DNA of 64,000 nucleotides from an uncultured Eubacterium sp. (GCA_946555345.1 CAMNSS010000003.1:134080-198079), one strand, 5' to 3'; counted from the first letter of the stretch, positions 1-9,767 are shown. Program-made: numbers and translations. Notes: generated by a model from the sequence alone, not told the origin.

Positions 1-117
1 TCCCATAAACCCCATGGGCATGAAAAAATTGCATTCGCCCGAGGTCAGCATGACCCGTTCATAATCCCGCATCGTATCCTCTTCCAGCCTGATCCGAAAC
101 TCCTTGTTATTCCACAT
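1..117 (-). CDS. 5' end of next gene in the tad operon (MWNNKEFRIRLEEDTMRDYERVMLTSGECNFFMPMGFMG...), possibly DUF6382/FHA-type; truncated by window edge
   Basis: ATG at 115-117 (complement), GGAGG just upstream, open to the window edge; position next to TadE-like gene. Confidence 0.5.
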   Translation of the reverse strand, partial: MWNNKEFRIRLEEDTMRDYERVMLTSGECNFFMPMGFMG

Positions 118-120
118 AAA

Positions 121-882
121 TTAACCTCCTCCACATTTGCTGCATGGCTGATAGCCCCTTTTCTCAGCGTCTGTTTTATCGATAACCGCAGTGTGCCGCT
201 CGATGCTGCTGCATGTCCCCCTATGATATGCAGTATCAGCGCCCTTGAAACAGAATATGATGCTGCCCGCTTTCATATTCCCCGAATCGCAAAGAGGACA
301 AGGCTTATACTTTTTTCTAACTGCCGCAGTCAGCACGGCAGGCGTTACGGATGCTTTCACGTAGCTGCACCCTTCCGTGTGATACTTCTCCCCTGCCTGC
401 GGAAAAATCCAGACGGGATTTTGCGGCCCGGCAGCCTCAAGCCCGTCCCTTCCCATCGGCTGCTTATCTTCTTTTTTCCCTATAAATTCCCTGTACTGAA
501 TACCGCTTTCAAATTGAAATTCATGCCCAAAACCCAATGGCAGATGCAAGCGAAACGTTGCACGGAGCTTGTAAGAAGTCAGGTGGTCGGCGTGAACACC
601 ACGATACCGGACCCTGAGATTCCCGACATCGAGCTTTTCCAAATCAGGATTATCCTTCATCAAACGCTCCTTTATCTTACTTTTCACCATGAGCGACTTG
701 CTCCCGTCATAGGACTTGGAAGCGAGCACGGCGCTTTCATCTACCGCACCGTGTATGCAATTTTCCCAAGCGCCATCGATCCGCATAAAATACCCCAGCG
801 AAAGAACCGCCAGTATTACCAGCGGCAAAAAAATCGCTGCCTCCAATGTATAAAAGCCTTTAGTACTGTTTTTCATAACCAT
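121..882 (-). CDS. TadE-like pseudopilin/pilus assembly protein with two C-terminal YHxxxC...CxxC zinc-finger-like motifs
   Basis: N-terminal KGFYTLEAAIFLPLVILAVLSL prepilin-like signal/TM; tad operon context; YHTEGC..PCPLC and YHRGTC..PCSKC. Confidence 0.75.
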   Translation of the reverse strand: MVMKNSTKGFYTLEAAIFLPLVILAVLSLGYFMRIDGAWENCIHGAVDESAVLASKSYDGSKSLMVKSKIKERLMKDNPDLEKLDVGNLRVRYRGVHADHLTSYKLRATFRLHLPLGFGHEFQFESGIQYREFIGKKEDKQPMGRDGLEAAGPQNPVWIFPQAGEKYHTEGCSYVKASVTPAVLTAAVRKKYKPCPLCDSGNMKAGSIIFCFKGADTAYHRGTCSSIERHTAVIDKTDAEKRGYQPCSKCGGG

Positions 883-2086
883 AATCTTTTCCGTTTACTT
901 TCACTTCCATAGAAATTCCTGCCGCATATTCCTGAATGAGAAAGTCTTCATTGTGGCTTTTTCTCATGTTGATCTGAATCAAGTCCAGGATTCGCGCCAG
1001 CTTCATGTTCTCATCCTGGAAAAACAGGAGGATCTGCAAATATTGGTCGTAGTTATACCCCTTTTCCACATCCGGCTTGACCGTCCCGCCAAAGATGCCT
1101 TCTACCGCAGAGTCCAGATCGATCGCCCAGGTCGATGCATCCTTTACCATCGGGACTTTATGCCCCTGCCAAAGCAGCTCCACATCGTTATCCGCCTCCG
1201 CATAAGCCCAGGTCGAGGCCAAGGCTGCCTGTGTTGCCAAAGCCGCAGCCCCCGGCGTTAAAAACTCTGCCATGGCGGTCAGGGCTGCCCGCTTTTCCGC
1301 ATCCGCATACAAATGCGCGAGATTAATCGGAAACCGCATCGCCTTTAATGCCAGCTCCACCCGTTTTTCATTTTTCCGGTCGGACGTTTCGCCGCCTAAA
1401 ATATACTCCACTTCATTTTTAAAAAAATGTTCCGTATTTACCGCATGGTTTCTGCTGTTAAAATGGATGAATGCATAGCGGTTCAATAAATAATGCTCTG
1501 TACCCGCTTGGAAAGCCTGCTTTACCTCTGTCGCTTTGCCCGCCAGCGATTCCGCCATCGCTGTAAGGCTTTTTTCCGGCATCCTGGCGGAAGGAAGGGA
1601 TGCGAGCGTCGCACCGTGCCGGAGCGTCCTGTTTTCCATAACGCTTTCCTGCGGCTGATCTTCCGCCGCATCCGCTTTCTCCAGCTTTTCCAATATGCCT
1701 GCCAGCTCTGCAAATTTCATATAATCCAAAATCTGCTGTTTGATCAACGCCGTATCGGCAACCGAAAACCTGCCGCCCGACGCCTTCACGCTTTCTATCA
1801 TAATATCCTCCTCATCCGCAAAGGAGTAGCGCAAATAACTTCTGAGCTTTGCAGAAAGCTCCCGATCGCTGCCTTTCAGCAGAAAAAGCCCGTACTCCTT
1901 CTGTACGTCATAATCGAACTCGGAAAGCACCGAATCCCCGGCCAGGTTTATGATAGCATCGGCTCGGCTTCTCACGCTTTCTTCCCTGACGCCATAGATC
2001 AATGCAAGGGTAATCGACACCAGCGCCGCCAGTATCACCGTCAAAAAAACCGCACTGCTTCCCCGCTTACTCTTCATCCGCATCAT
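860..2086 (-). CDS. DUF5702-like tad-associated membrane-anchored protein
   Basis: N-terminal TM (RGSSAVFLTVILAALVSITLALIYG), ...VLSEFDYDVQKEYGLFLL... typical of this family; operon context. Confidence 0.7.
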   Translation of the reverse strand: MMRMKSKRGSSAVFLTVILAALVSITLALIYGVREESVRSRADAIINLAGDSVLSEFDYDVQKEYGLFLLKGSDRELSAKLRSYLRYSFADEEDIMIESVKASGGRFSVADTALIKQQILDYMKFAELAGILEKLEKADAAEDQPQESVMENRTLRHGATLASLPSARMPEKSLTAMAESLAGKATEVKQAFQAGTEHYLLNRYAFIHFNSRNHAVNTEHFFKNEVEYILGGETSDRKNEKRVELALKAMRFPINLAHLYADAEKRAALTAMAEFLTPGAAALATQAALASTWAYAEADNDVELLWQGHKVPMVKDASTWAIDLDSAVEGIFGGTVKPDVEKGYNYDQYLQILLFFQDENMKLARILDLIQINMRKSHNEDFLIQEYAAGISMEVKVNGKDYGYEKQY

Positions 2087-2492
2087 TTTTTATCCCCTTT
2101 ACCAGATTGCAATACCTCACATACGCAACGCCGTCTACCGCATGCCAATAGCCCTCTGCAACAAAAGTCCCTTTTTTGCCCAGAATCCCCTTGTTTGGCA
2201 TAACCAGATACTTCTTCCCGTACACACTCCCGCCGAAAGCGCTCTTTTTCCGATACAGCTCAACGCCTAGTTCATCCGCTGAAACCCCGGCATGAAGATA
2301 AGCCGTCTTCTCCGTCATGATTCCCGCCTCGCTCCGCAGGATGATATGCAAGCTGCTCCGTTCCGTCATCTGGCTGTAAAAAAACAGAATAATCAAAACC
2401 GCTGTTATCGTTACGAGGACAATCATCGGAAGCACGATCGCCGCTTCCATGATATAACTGCCTTTTTTGCTTTTGATTTTCATAACGCCCAC
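2067..2492 (-). CDS. TadE/TadG-like pseudopilin
   Basis: KKGSYIMEAAIVLPMIVLVTITAVLIILFF prepilin-like N-terminus. Confidence 0.7.
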   Translation of the reverse strand: MGVMKIKSKKGSYIMEAAIVLPMIVLVTITAVLIILFFYSQMTERSSLHIILRSEAGIMTEKTAYLHAGVSADELGVELYRKKSAFGGSVYGKKYLVMPNKGILGKKGTFVAEGYWHAVDGVAYVRYCNLVKGIKNDADEE

Positions 2493-2785
2493 TCCCCTTT
2501 TTATAGAACGCAGCCCGCTTGGCCGCCATCCTGCCCCGCCCGCTGCGTTCCCTCTATTCGCCGCCAGCGAACCATGCCCTTTCTATCGGCGGCCGTTTTG
2601 CCTTGCCATCCCCTGATGCTCCGTCGATTATCGCTTACCACTTTTCTTTACTATGTCCACATCGACAGCGGCTGCCTGCCCTGCCAGTCTTTAGCAAATC
2701 CCGCCCGCAATCCCTCGGAACGAAAGCAGGGGAAACATCTCAGGCAGGTCAGTCTCCCGTGATTTCCGCCGTTCCTTCATTCGCT

Positions 2786-2962
2786 TTAATTGAATTTATT
2801 TAACCCTTCAAAGGTCTTATTGACAAAATCCGTGATTTCCGTCTTGAAAATCAGTCCCAGGGCTACTGCCAAGGCAACTAGAATGGCCACCTGGACCAAT
2901 TCCATCCCTTTCTTGCTTTTAAACCGCATCCGCCTTTGCGTTCCTTCTCTCTTTCCTTTCAT
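2786..2962 (-). CDS. Flp-like major pilin, 58 aa: MKGKREGTQRRMRFKSKKGMELVQVAILVALAVALGLIFKTEITDFVNKTFEGLNKFN
   Basis: Translated by hand; KKG|MELVQVAILVALAVALGLIF prepilin-like cleavage site and hydrophobic helix; sits between TadC and TadE-like genes; absent from supplied ORF track because <60 aa. Confidence 0.75.
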   Translation of the reverse strand: MKGKREGTQRRMRFKSKKGMELVQVAILVALAVALGLIFKTEITDFVNKTFEGLNKFN

Positions 2963-2977
2963 TTTGTTCCCCTTTCC

Positions 2978-4162
2978 TCATAGCTCCAGCAATGCAGGAG
3001 CAACCGTTATCACGATCAGTACCATCAGGAATATTACCAAAGGGAGCGTCAGCTTGGTTTCCGCCAGCTTGCCCTTTTCCTCACACCGTTTTTTCCGGTT
3101 CAGCCACAAAAGCTCGCTTTCGCTTTGCAGTTTATGCGTCAGCTCCGTTCCCTTATTGATGTTATCGTTGATGATATTGGAAATCCGAATCAGCTCCTTG
3201 ATCCCGCTTTCCTTGGCAAAACGCCTGAATTCCGCATTGACCGACCCATTTGCAGTCTTTACCGATCCATAAATGTCCTTTAATTTTTTATAAAAGTAAT
3301 CATCTGTGGCTTTATTGAAATGCAAGCTCTCCGCAATGGACTTTTCAAATGCGCCATTCAATACCATTCCCGCATTCAAAAGCAATACCAGCCGGTTGAC
3401 AAATTCCGGCAGTTGCCGCATCACCGATTCCCGTTGCTCTGTTTTTCTCTTTTTAATCGCAGCAAAACGGTTTTTATAAAGCGCGAATACCAGCAATACG
3501 ATCAAGGCCGCAATCGGTATGGTATTCGTTCCTGTATGCTCTTCGATTTGCCAGGTAACCTGTTCCCCTGTCCCGAGGCTTTTCGGAAGGTCGACTTTCC
3601 TAACGGAACGATCGCCGTTTAATCCGTCAACTACGGTCCGCAATTCGTAATCAAACCTTTCTTCTTCCGTCATGGCAATGCTTTCTTCCTGATCCGCTGT
3701 CCCCTGCTTCTCCTGCTGTTTCTCTTGATAAGGTTCCAGCATTACATTTACCTTTTTTTCATAGCTTCCGTTTTCTCCCGAAATCCTCGCCTTCAAAGAT
3801 AAACTGCCACTGCTTCCGCCGGCCTCCGGCCTCGTGATATACAACTGCCCGTACGAGTTTTCCACTTTCGGTGTGTTGCTTGATGCTGCGATAAAATCCA
3901 CCAGCAAAAGCGCCATGCCGATGATCAACACTGCCGTGATCTGTCGCTTGGTATGTTCTTTCGCTGTTTCAACCGTCACCTCTGCATCTTTCCTCCTGCG
4001 CCGCATTAATGCAATCTGCATCCTTCCGCATTTTCTTTTATTGCTCCCCACCCGCAAAACCTCCCCTAATTCCTGCGGCTTCCCGCATTTCCTGCAACGC
4101 CCTGCATCTTCTTCCGTTCCTGTGCCTCCTGCAACGCCTGCATTCCCCGCGGGCTTCCGCAT
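2978..4162 (-). CDS. tadC: TadC-like type II/IV secretion F-domain membrane protein
   Basis: RQLPEFVNRLVLLLNAGMVLNGAFEKSI..., C-terminal TM helix, operon position; start may be internal. Confidence 0.75.
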   Translation of the reverse strand: MRKPAGNAGVAGGTGTEEDAGRCRKCGKPQELGEVLRVGSNKRKCGRMQIALMRRRRKDAEVTVETAKEHTKRQITAVLIIGMALLLVDFIAASSNTPKVENSYGQLYITRPEAGGSSGSLSLKARISGENGSYEKKVNVMLEPYQEKQQEKQGTADQEESIAMTEEERFDYELRTVVDGLNGDRSVRKVDLPKSLGTGEQVTWQIEEHTGTNTIPIAALIVLLVFALYKNRFAAIKKRKTEQRESVMRQLPEFVNRLVLLLNAGMVLNGAFEKSIAESLHFNKATDDYFYKKLKDIYGSVKTANGSVNAEFRRFAKESGIKELIRISNIINDNINKGTELTHKLQSESELLWLNRKKRCEEKGKLAETKLTLPLVIFLMVLIVITVAPALLEL

Positions 4163-4211
4163 CTCCCATAAACCCCTGATTCAAATTCCCTGCGCATCCT
4201 CAAGCTCCTGC

Positions 4212-4958
4212 CTAGACCTGTATTTCTGAAATTTTCTCCATCAAGTATATGCCGCAACAAATAGCTGCCAACGCTGCCGTCATGATGATGCGGCCTGCGA
4301 AAGACGTATACAAGGGAGCAATATAGGAATAAGAAAATACATTTAAAAGCAACAGCATCAAAAGCGGCATGATGGAAATAATCCTGCCCTCGGTTTTCTT
4401 CTGCGCTGTCAGCGTTTTGATTTCCCGCTCTATGCTCATCTTGTCGTTTAAGACCTCCGTGGTATGGGCGATGATCTTCCCTAAATTACCGCCCATGTTG
4501 CGGCAGGTAATATATACCTGAACGAAATTATTGATATCCTCGCTTTTGCTCCGAAAGGCAAAGTCCCTGAGCAACAGCTTATCGCTCTCTTTGTTTTCGG
4601 TGATCGCAATCCTGATGTGCCGCAATTCCTTCATGATCGGCTCATTCCTATCATAGCTCACGGATAAATTTCCCTCGGCTTCTATCAATGCGTCCTCCAT
4701 CTGCCTTCCCGCCGCCACCGACGCCGATAACGAGTAAAGCAGATCTTTAAATTGCAAAGCCAGCGCATTTTTCCGCTTATCCGCCAGATATTTCGCAAAA
4801 TACGGCACGCCCCAATGGATCAGCGCCCCTGATAAGGCGGCCAGCATCACGCTATGATAGAAAAGGTAAACAGTCGCGGAGATGCACACATATCCCGCCA
4901 GGCAAAAACCCAGCCGTTCCCGCTTCGACAATTCATACACAGAATAATCTTTTATCAT
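4212..4958 (-). CDS. tadB: TadB-like type II secretion F-domain protein
   Basis: LQFKDLLYSLSASVAAGRQMEDALIEAE...NMGGNLGKIIAHT... Confidence 0.8.
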   Translation of the reverse strand: MIKDYSVYELSKRERLGFCLAGYVCISATVYLFYHSVMLAALSGALIHWGVPYFAKYLADKRKNALALQFKDLLYSLSASVAAGRQMEDALIEAEGNLSVSYDRNEPIMKELRHIRIAITENKESDKLLLRDFAFRSKSEDINNFVQVYITCRNMGGNLGKIIAHTTEVLNDKMSIEREIKTLTAQKKTEGRIISIMPLLMLLLLNVFSYSYIAPLYTSFAGRIIMTAALAAICCGIYLMEKISEIQV

Positions 4959-4979
4959 TTCAATACCCCTAAAAATGTT

Positions 4980-6449
4980 TTAACGCTTTCCATAGCCTGC
5001 CAGCGACAGCTTTTCCCGATGCAGAAGCGGATTTCCTGTCATCCCGAGGTTTTGCCGGAACAGCAGGTTGAGCTTAATCTGCCCGCTATCCATTCCCGCA
5101 ATCTCCGCAATTTCCACAACCTTCCTGCTTCCATCCCGCATTCTGCTCATATGGATCATAATATCGATTCCTTCCATGATCTGATTGCGGATCGCTTCTA
5201 CCGGAAAATCCGCCGCCTGCAAAAACATCGCTTCGAGCCGCTTGAGCATTCCCGAAATACTGTTCGCGTGCGCTGTACTGAGACTTCCGTCATGACCCGT
5301 ATTCATCGCCTGAATCATATCCATCACCTCCTTTCCCCTGACTTCCCCCACGATAATCCTGTCGGGGCGCATACGCAGGCTTGCCTTTACCAACTGGGAC
5401 ATATCCACCTGCCCTTTGCCCTGCACATTTGCGTTCCGGCATTCCAGCCTTACGATATTTTCCACCTGCTCGATCTGCAATTCAGCTGAGTCCTCGATCA
5501 CCACGACCCGCTCCTGCGGCGGGATGAATTGGGAAAGCACATTCAGCAGCGTTGTTTTCCCGGACGATGTGCCGCCGCAGACAAAGCAGTTGTATCCAGA
5601 CCTTACCAAAACTTTTAAAAACGCTGCCACCTCTGCGGTCAGTGTCCCCTTGCGAATCAAATCCTCCATCGTCATGACCTTGTCCGGAAACTTCCGAATG
5701 GTCAGAATCGGACCGTTGAGGGCGATGTTTTTATATACCGCATTGACCCTGGATCCATCTGAAAGCCTGGCGTCAACGATCGGATTCAGCTCTGTCAGCT
5801 CTCTTCGGTTTTTTCCCACCACCCGCCTGATCAGCTCTTCCAAATCCTCTGTACGGTCAAAGCTTAAAGGCAGTCGTTCCACCTTGCCGCTCCGCTCCAC
5901 AAAAATATTATCCTTGCCGTTTACCATAATTTCCGAAATGCTTTTGTCATCGATATATGGCTGCAAAATGTCCATCTCCTTTCGCAGGGAAAGGAACAGC
6001 CGCTCAATCAACCTGAGATTTTCCCGATAGCTACAGCTCTGCGCTTTTTGAATGGAAAACACATAGGCTTCGATGATGCCCAGAGCCTTTTCATCCGTCA
6101 GCGATTCCGCTTCATCCGTTAACAGCAGACGCACCTCGGCAACATATTTGCTGATTTCCTCCAGGGAATAAATGCGGTTCTTTTGCTCTTTCTGTATTCG
6201 GGCGGCTTGATGTGCGAAAACGGTTTTCTGCGCTTGGTGCGCCACAGAAGCATTATCAGCGCAGCAGGCGTGATTCACTTCATTTGTTGTGGATGCACTG
6301 CCTGCGTAACGCTCTCTATGCACTTGTTGCATTGTGAGCGAATTATCGGTACAATGATTCTTGTGCGCTTGATGCATTCGGTCATCTTTTTGACCTTTAT
6401 TCATTTGCAGCGTTTCCAGGAGTTCTAAATTTATTTCCATATTTTCCAT
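4980..6449 (-). CDS. tadA: CpaF/TadA family secretion ATPase with His/Ala-rich N-terminal insertion
   Basis: Walker A GGTSSGKTTLLN, Walker B/Asp box VVVIEDSAELQ, MRPDRIIVGEVRGKE; start chosen at ATG MENMEINLELL. Confidence 0.9.
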   Translation of the reverse strand: MENMEINLELLETLQMNKGQKDDRMHQAHKNHCTDNSLTMQQVHRERYAGSASTTNEVNHACCADNASVAHQAQKTVFAHQAARIQKEQKNRIYSLEEISKYVAEVRLLLTDEAESLTDEKALGIIEAYVFSIQKAQSCSYRENLRLIERLFLSLRKEMDILQPYIDDKSISEIMVNGKDNIFVERSGKVERLPLSFDRTEDLEELIRRVVGKNRRELTELNPIVDARLSDGSRVNAVYKNIALNGPILTIRKFPDKVMTMEDLIRKGTLTAEVAAFLKVLVRSGYNCFVCGGTSSGKTTLLNVLSQFIPPQERVVVIEDSAELQIEQVENIVRLECRNANVQGKGQVDMSQLVKASLRMRPDRIIVGEVRGKEVMDMIQAMNTGHDGSLSTAHANSISGMLKRLEAMFLQAADFPVEAIRNQIMEGIDIMIHMSRMRDGSRKVVEIAEIAGMDSGQIKLNLLFRQNLGMTGNPLLHREKLSLAGYGKR

Positions 6450-6467
6450 TTTATTCCTTTCTTCTTT

Positions 6468-6522
6468 ATCATAAAGCAACTGTAAAAAAATTACAAGTGT
6501 TTTTATTCGACAAATTTCGACA
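6468..6522 (-). promoter_or_regulatory. Putative sigma-A promoter with two Spo0A-box-like motifs upstream of tadA
   Basis: Minus strand: TGTCGAAATTTGTCGAA (boxes 6516-6522 and 6506-6512), -35 TTGTAA (6491-6496), 17-nt spacer, -10 TATGAT (6468-6473). Confidence 0.55.
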
Positions 6523-6832
6523 TCGCTTTTTACAACGTAAGCAAGGTCGAAAAAAGCATACGCATACAAACTGCATTCCAGAATCTCTTCAACTTAATTG
6601 AAGCGTTCTCTTGATATAGCCAAGCGCCTCCGGATTTGACGTCCGCATCGCACCATAGCAATGAAGATGGGCGTAAAATGGGAAACAAGACGCAAGGCGC
6701 CAAGCATAGCCCCGCCAGGCGGCGTCCGCTAGGGCTGGCGGTTTTCCCCGGTTCATCATTTAAAAAACACAAAAAAAGGACTGTCCCAAAACACTTGGGA
6801 AAGACCCTTTATTACCGCTAAAGCGCCAAAAA

Positions 6833-6868
6833 TACCGCATGATAGAAAACCCCATCTATCATGCGGTA
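6833..6868 (-). terminator. Rho-independent terminator of the TetM-like/NYN gene
   Basis: Perfect 13-bp inverted repeat TACCGCATGATAG/CTATCATGCGGTA followed on minus strand by TTTTT. Confidence 0.7.
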
Positions 6869-6876
6869 AAAATAAG

Positions 6877-6917
6877 AACCTCCTCCATTAGGATTTCTTT
6901 TCCTAACAGATGAGGTT
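6877..6917. repeat. Nested inverted repeat
   Basis: AACCTC..TTAGGA..TCCTAA..GAGGTT. Confidence 0.5.
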
Positions 6918-7004
6918 CAATTTCATTTCGATCCGTTTTTATGGCAGATAAATTTCAATATGCCTGCGGCTTTCCGCAATCTTTTTCTGCCCTGCAAGCT
7001 GTGC

Positions 7005-9767
7005 TTACCGTTTCGGGAGCTCGATCCCCCGCCGATTTGCCAGCTTATTCTTCTGGTTCATCGCCTCGATCAGCCCCGTAATTTCCAAGTTTGCTTTCTC
7101 AATCTCCAGCGCAAACGCATCGGCCGAAATCTTAAATGCCCCACTGCCGACGATGATCATCTGCTCCAGCCTATCGGATGTAGCGACCCGCACCAAGTAG
7201 TCCTTGCTCTTTTCGCTGGCCGTCCGCTCGATGTACATATCGGCCGTCTCCGCCTCTGCCGTGTAGATCACATCTACATTCCCATGCTTTTCATGCCGCC
7301 GCTCCCCGCCCTTTACCCGGTAAGCGTCGAAGACAACGATCACATGGCATTTCTTATAGCCCTGGTAGTTGGAGAGGATTTCGATCAATGCCTGCCGTGC
7401 GGAATCCATATTGGCTTCCGCCAGCTCCTTAAGCCGCTTCCAAGCGAAAATGATGTTATAGCCGTCCACCAGCAGATACTCCTCCAGCACCTTCGCTGGT
7501 TTGATCACGACCTTTTCCGGGCTGGAAAGAATCTCCCGCTTGGGAATCACTGTCCGCTGTTTTGGTTTTCCATAGGTTCTCTCGAAAATGCGCGCAAGCT
7601 CCTCATCTTCTTCCTTCGTTCCCCGGTAAACGGACGCCTGCCCGCCCGCCGCTTTGCCGCTTGCTGTTTTTCCATCCGAAAACGGATTTCCATCCGCCGC
7701 CAAGACCGCCCCCGCCGCCTTTTCAAACGGACAGCCGCTGTCCAGGTGCATCCATTCATCCGCCTCGTCCCACTTGACCGTAACCCCTGCGCCATGCCTA
7801 CAAAATACGGAATCCGCTGTGTTTTCCGCATCCCGGCCGGCATCGTAGCCGATCTGCGCAACGACCTCCTCCTGGTTATGGCACGGCTCATACCCGCACA
7901 ACGCGCAAAGCAAAGTTCCACGCCCCTTGGTATAAGAGGTCACTGCAAGGGAATAATCTTTCATTTCCGATACGGGCGCTTTCCCAGCCAGAACCATAAA
8001 CCCGCCTGCCAATTCCGGCTCGCCGGCCTGCCCGCCCATCCGCTGCACATCCGACATCGCCCTGCCGGCCATCTCCGCCGGAACTTTCAAGCGGAACGCA
8101 TACCACGGTTCGAGAAGCGCCGATTCCGCTTTCCGCAATCCCTGCCGGACCGCACGGTATACCGCCTGCCGGAAATCGCCTCCCTCCGTATGCTTTAGGT
8201 GCGCTTTTCCCGCAAGCAGCGTCAGCTTCATGTCCGTAACCGGAGAACCCGTCAGCACGCCGATATGCTCCCGCTCCGCAAGGTGCGTCAGGATCAGCCG
8301 CTGCCAATTCTTATCCAGCACATCTTCACTGCAAACCGTATCAAAGACCAATCCACTGCCCGGCTTCCCCGGTTCGAGCAGGATATGCACCTCGGCATAA
8401 TGCCGCAGCGGTTCAAAATGGCCCGCACCACAGACCGGCGCTTTGATCGTCTCCTTATAGGAAATACTGCCTTCCCCAAATTCCACCGACAGCCCAAACC
8501 GTTCTAAAATAAGCTCCTTTAATACCGTAACCTGCACCTCGCCCGCAAGCTGCATCTGGATCTCCTGGAGCTGCGCATTCCACACGACGTGCAGCTGGGG
8601 GTCTTCCTCCGCAAGCTGCCGCAGTTTAGCCAGCGCATCATGGGCGTCCTGCCCCGGCGGCAAGATCACCTGGTACAGCAACACCGATTCCAGCATCGGC
8701 GCATCTGCCTCCTTCTCATAACCCAGCCCCTGCCCAGCGTACGTATCCGTAAGCCCTGTAGCGGCGCAAACCTCACCCGCATGGACGCTGTCAACTACGT
8801 TAAACTTTTCGCCGGAATAAATGCGGATCTGTTCGATTTTCTGCCCCTTTGCCGCTTTTTTCACATCCTGTACAGCATCCAGCGCAATACCCCCTGCGAT
8901 GTCCGGGACGGCATCTGCAGCAATATCCGGCTTGGCAACCCCCGCCGCTACCGTATCCTTGGTATGCAAAACGCCACCCGTGATTTTCATATGGGTGAGG
9001 CGGTTTCCCTTCAGGTCCCTGGTGATCTTATACACCCTGGCGCCAAACTCCTGCGGATATACAGGCATCTTTGTAAACGCCGCCAAACCATCCAGGAAAG
9101 CTTCGATCCCTTCCATTTTAAGGGCAGAACCGAAAAAGCACGGAAAAACCTTCCGTGCGGTGATACTGCTTCGCAGGCTTTCGTCCGATAACGCCGCAGT
9201 TTCCAAAAATTCCTCCAAAAGCGTTTCATCACACATGGCGGCCTGCTCCATCCACGAATCCTCCCTTGGCATGGAAAAATCCAGGCATCTTTCATCCAGC
9301 GTGTTTTGCAGCTCCGCCATAAGGACGCCCCCGTCCGCGCCCTCCAAATCCATTTTGTTGATAAAGAGGAAAACCGGGACTTGGTACTTGGAAAGGAGCT
9401 TCCAAAGCGTTGCCGTGTGCGCCTGCACGCCGTCCTTGCCGCTGATCACGAGAACCGCATAATCCAGCGCCTGGAGCGTCCGTTCCATCTCCGCCGAAAA
9501 ATCAACGTGTCCCGGCGTGTCCAGCAGGATAAAGGAAGTTTCGCCATACTGCAAGCGAGCCTGCTTTGAAAAGATGGTGATGCCCCTTGCACGTTCCTGT
9601 GCGTCCGTATCCAGAAAGGCATTCTGGTGATCCACCCTGCCGAGCTTCCTGAGCGCACCGCTTTCGTAAAGAAGCGCCTCCGATAAGGTGGTCTTGCCCG
9701 CATCCACATGGGCGAGGATGCCGATGCATATTTGTTTTTTGATTGTTTTCTTTTGCATATTGTCCAT
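7005..9767 (-). CDS. TetM/TetO-family (EF-G-like) ribosomal protection GTPase fused to C-terminal YacP/Rae1-like NYN nuclease domain
   Basis: GTPase motifs ILAHVDAGKTTL, RGITIFSKQA, DTPGHVDF, INKMD; C-terminal LLVDGYNIIFAW...VIVVFDAY...DVIYTAEAETADMYIE...VRVATSD; start set at MDNMQKK. Confidence 0.85.
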   Translation of the reverse strand: MDNMQKKTIKKQICIGILAHVDAGKTTLSEALLYESGALRKLGRVDHQNAFLDTDAQERARGITIFSKQARLQYGETSFILLDTPGHVDFSAEMERTLQALDYAVLVISGKDGVQAHTATLWKLLSKYQVPVFLFINKMDLEGADGGVLMAELQNTLDERCLDFSMPREDSWMEQAAMCDETLLEEFLETAALSDESLRSSITARKVFPCFFGSALKMEGIEAFLDGLAAFTKMPVYPQEFGARVYKITRDLKGNRLTHMKITGGVLHTKDTVAAGVAKPDIAADAVPDIAGGIALDAVQDVKKAAKGQKIEQIRIYSGEKFNVVDSVHAGEVCAATGLTDTYAGQGLGYEKEADAPMLESVLLYQVILPPGQDAHDALAKLRQLAEEDPQLHVVWNAQLQEIQMQLAGEVQVTVLKELILERFGLSVEFGEGSISYKETIKAPVCGAGHFEPLRHYAEVHILLEPGKPGSGLVFDTVCSEDVLDKNWQRLILTHLAEREHIGVLTGSPVTDMKLTLLAGKAHLKHTEGGDFRQAVYRAVRQGLRKAESALLEPWYAFRLKVPAEMAGRAMSDVQRMGGQAGEPELAGGFMVLAGKAPVSEMKDYSLAVTSYTKGRGTLLCALCGYEPCHNQEEVVAQIGYDAGRDAENTADSVFCRHGAGVTVKWDEADEWMHLDSGCPFEKAAGAVLAADGNPFSDGKTASGKAAGGQASVYRGTKEEDEELARIFERTYGKPKQRTVIPKREILSSPEKVVIKPAKVLEEYLLVDGYNIIFAWKRLKELAEANMDSARQALIEILSNYQGYKKCHVIVVFDAYRVKGGERRHEKHGNVDVIYTAEAETADMYIERTASEKSKDYLVRVATSDRLEQMIIVGSGAFKISADAFALEIEKANLEITGLIEAMNQKNKLANRRGIELPKR

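Noticed and set aside
6960-8198. 412-aa plus ORF opposite the GTPase-NYN gene
   Set aside because: Antisense of a clear coding region; no domain.
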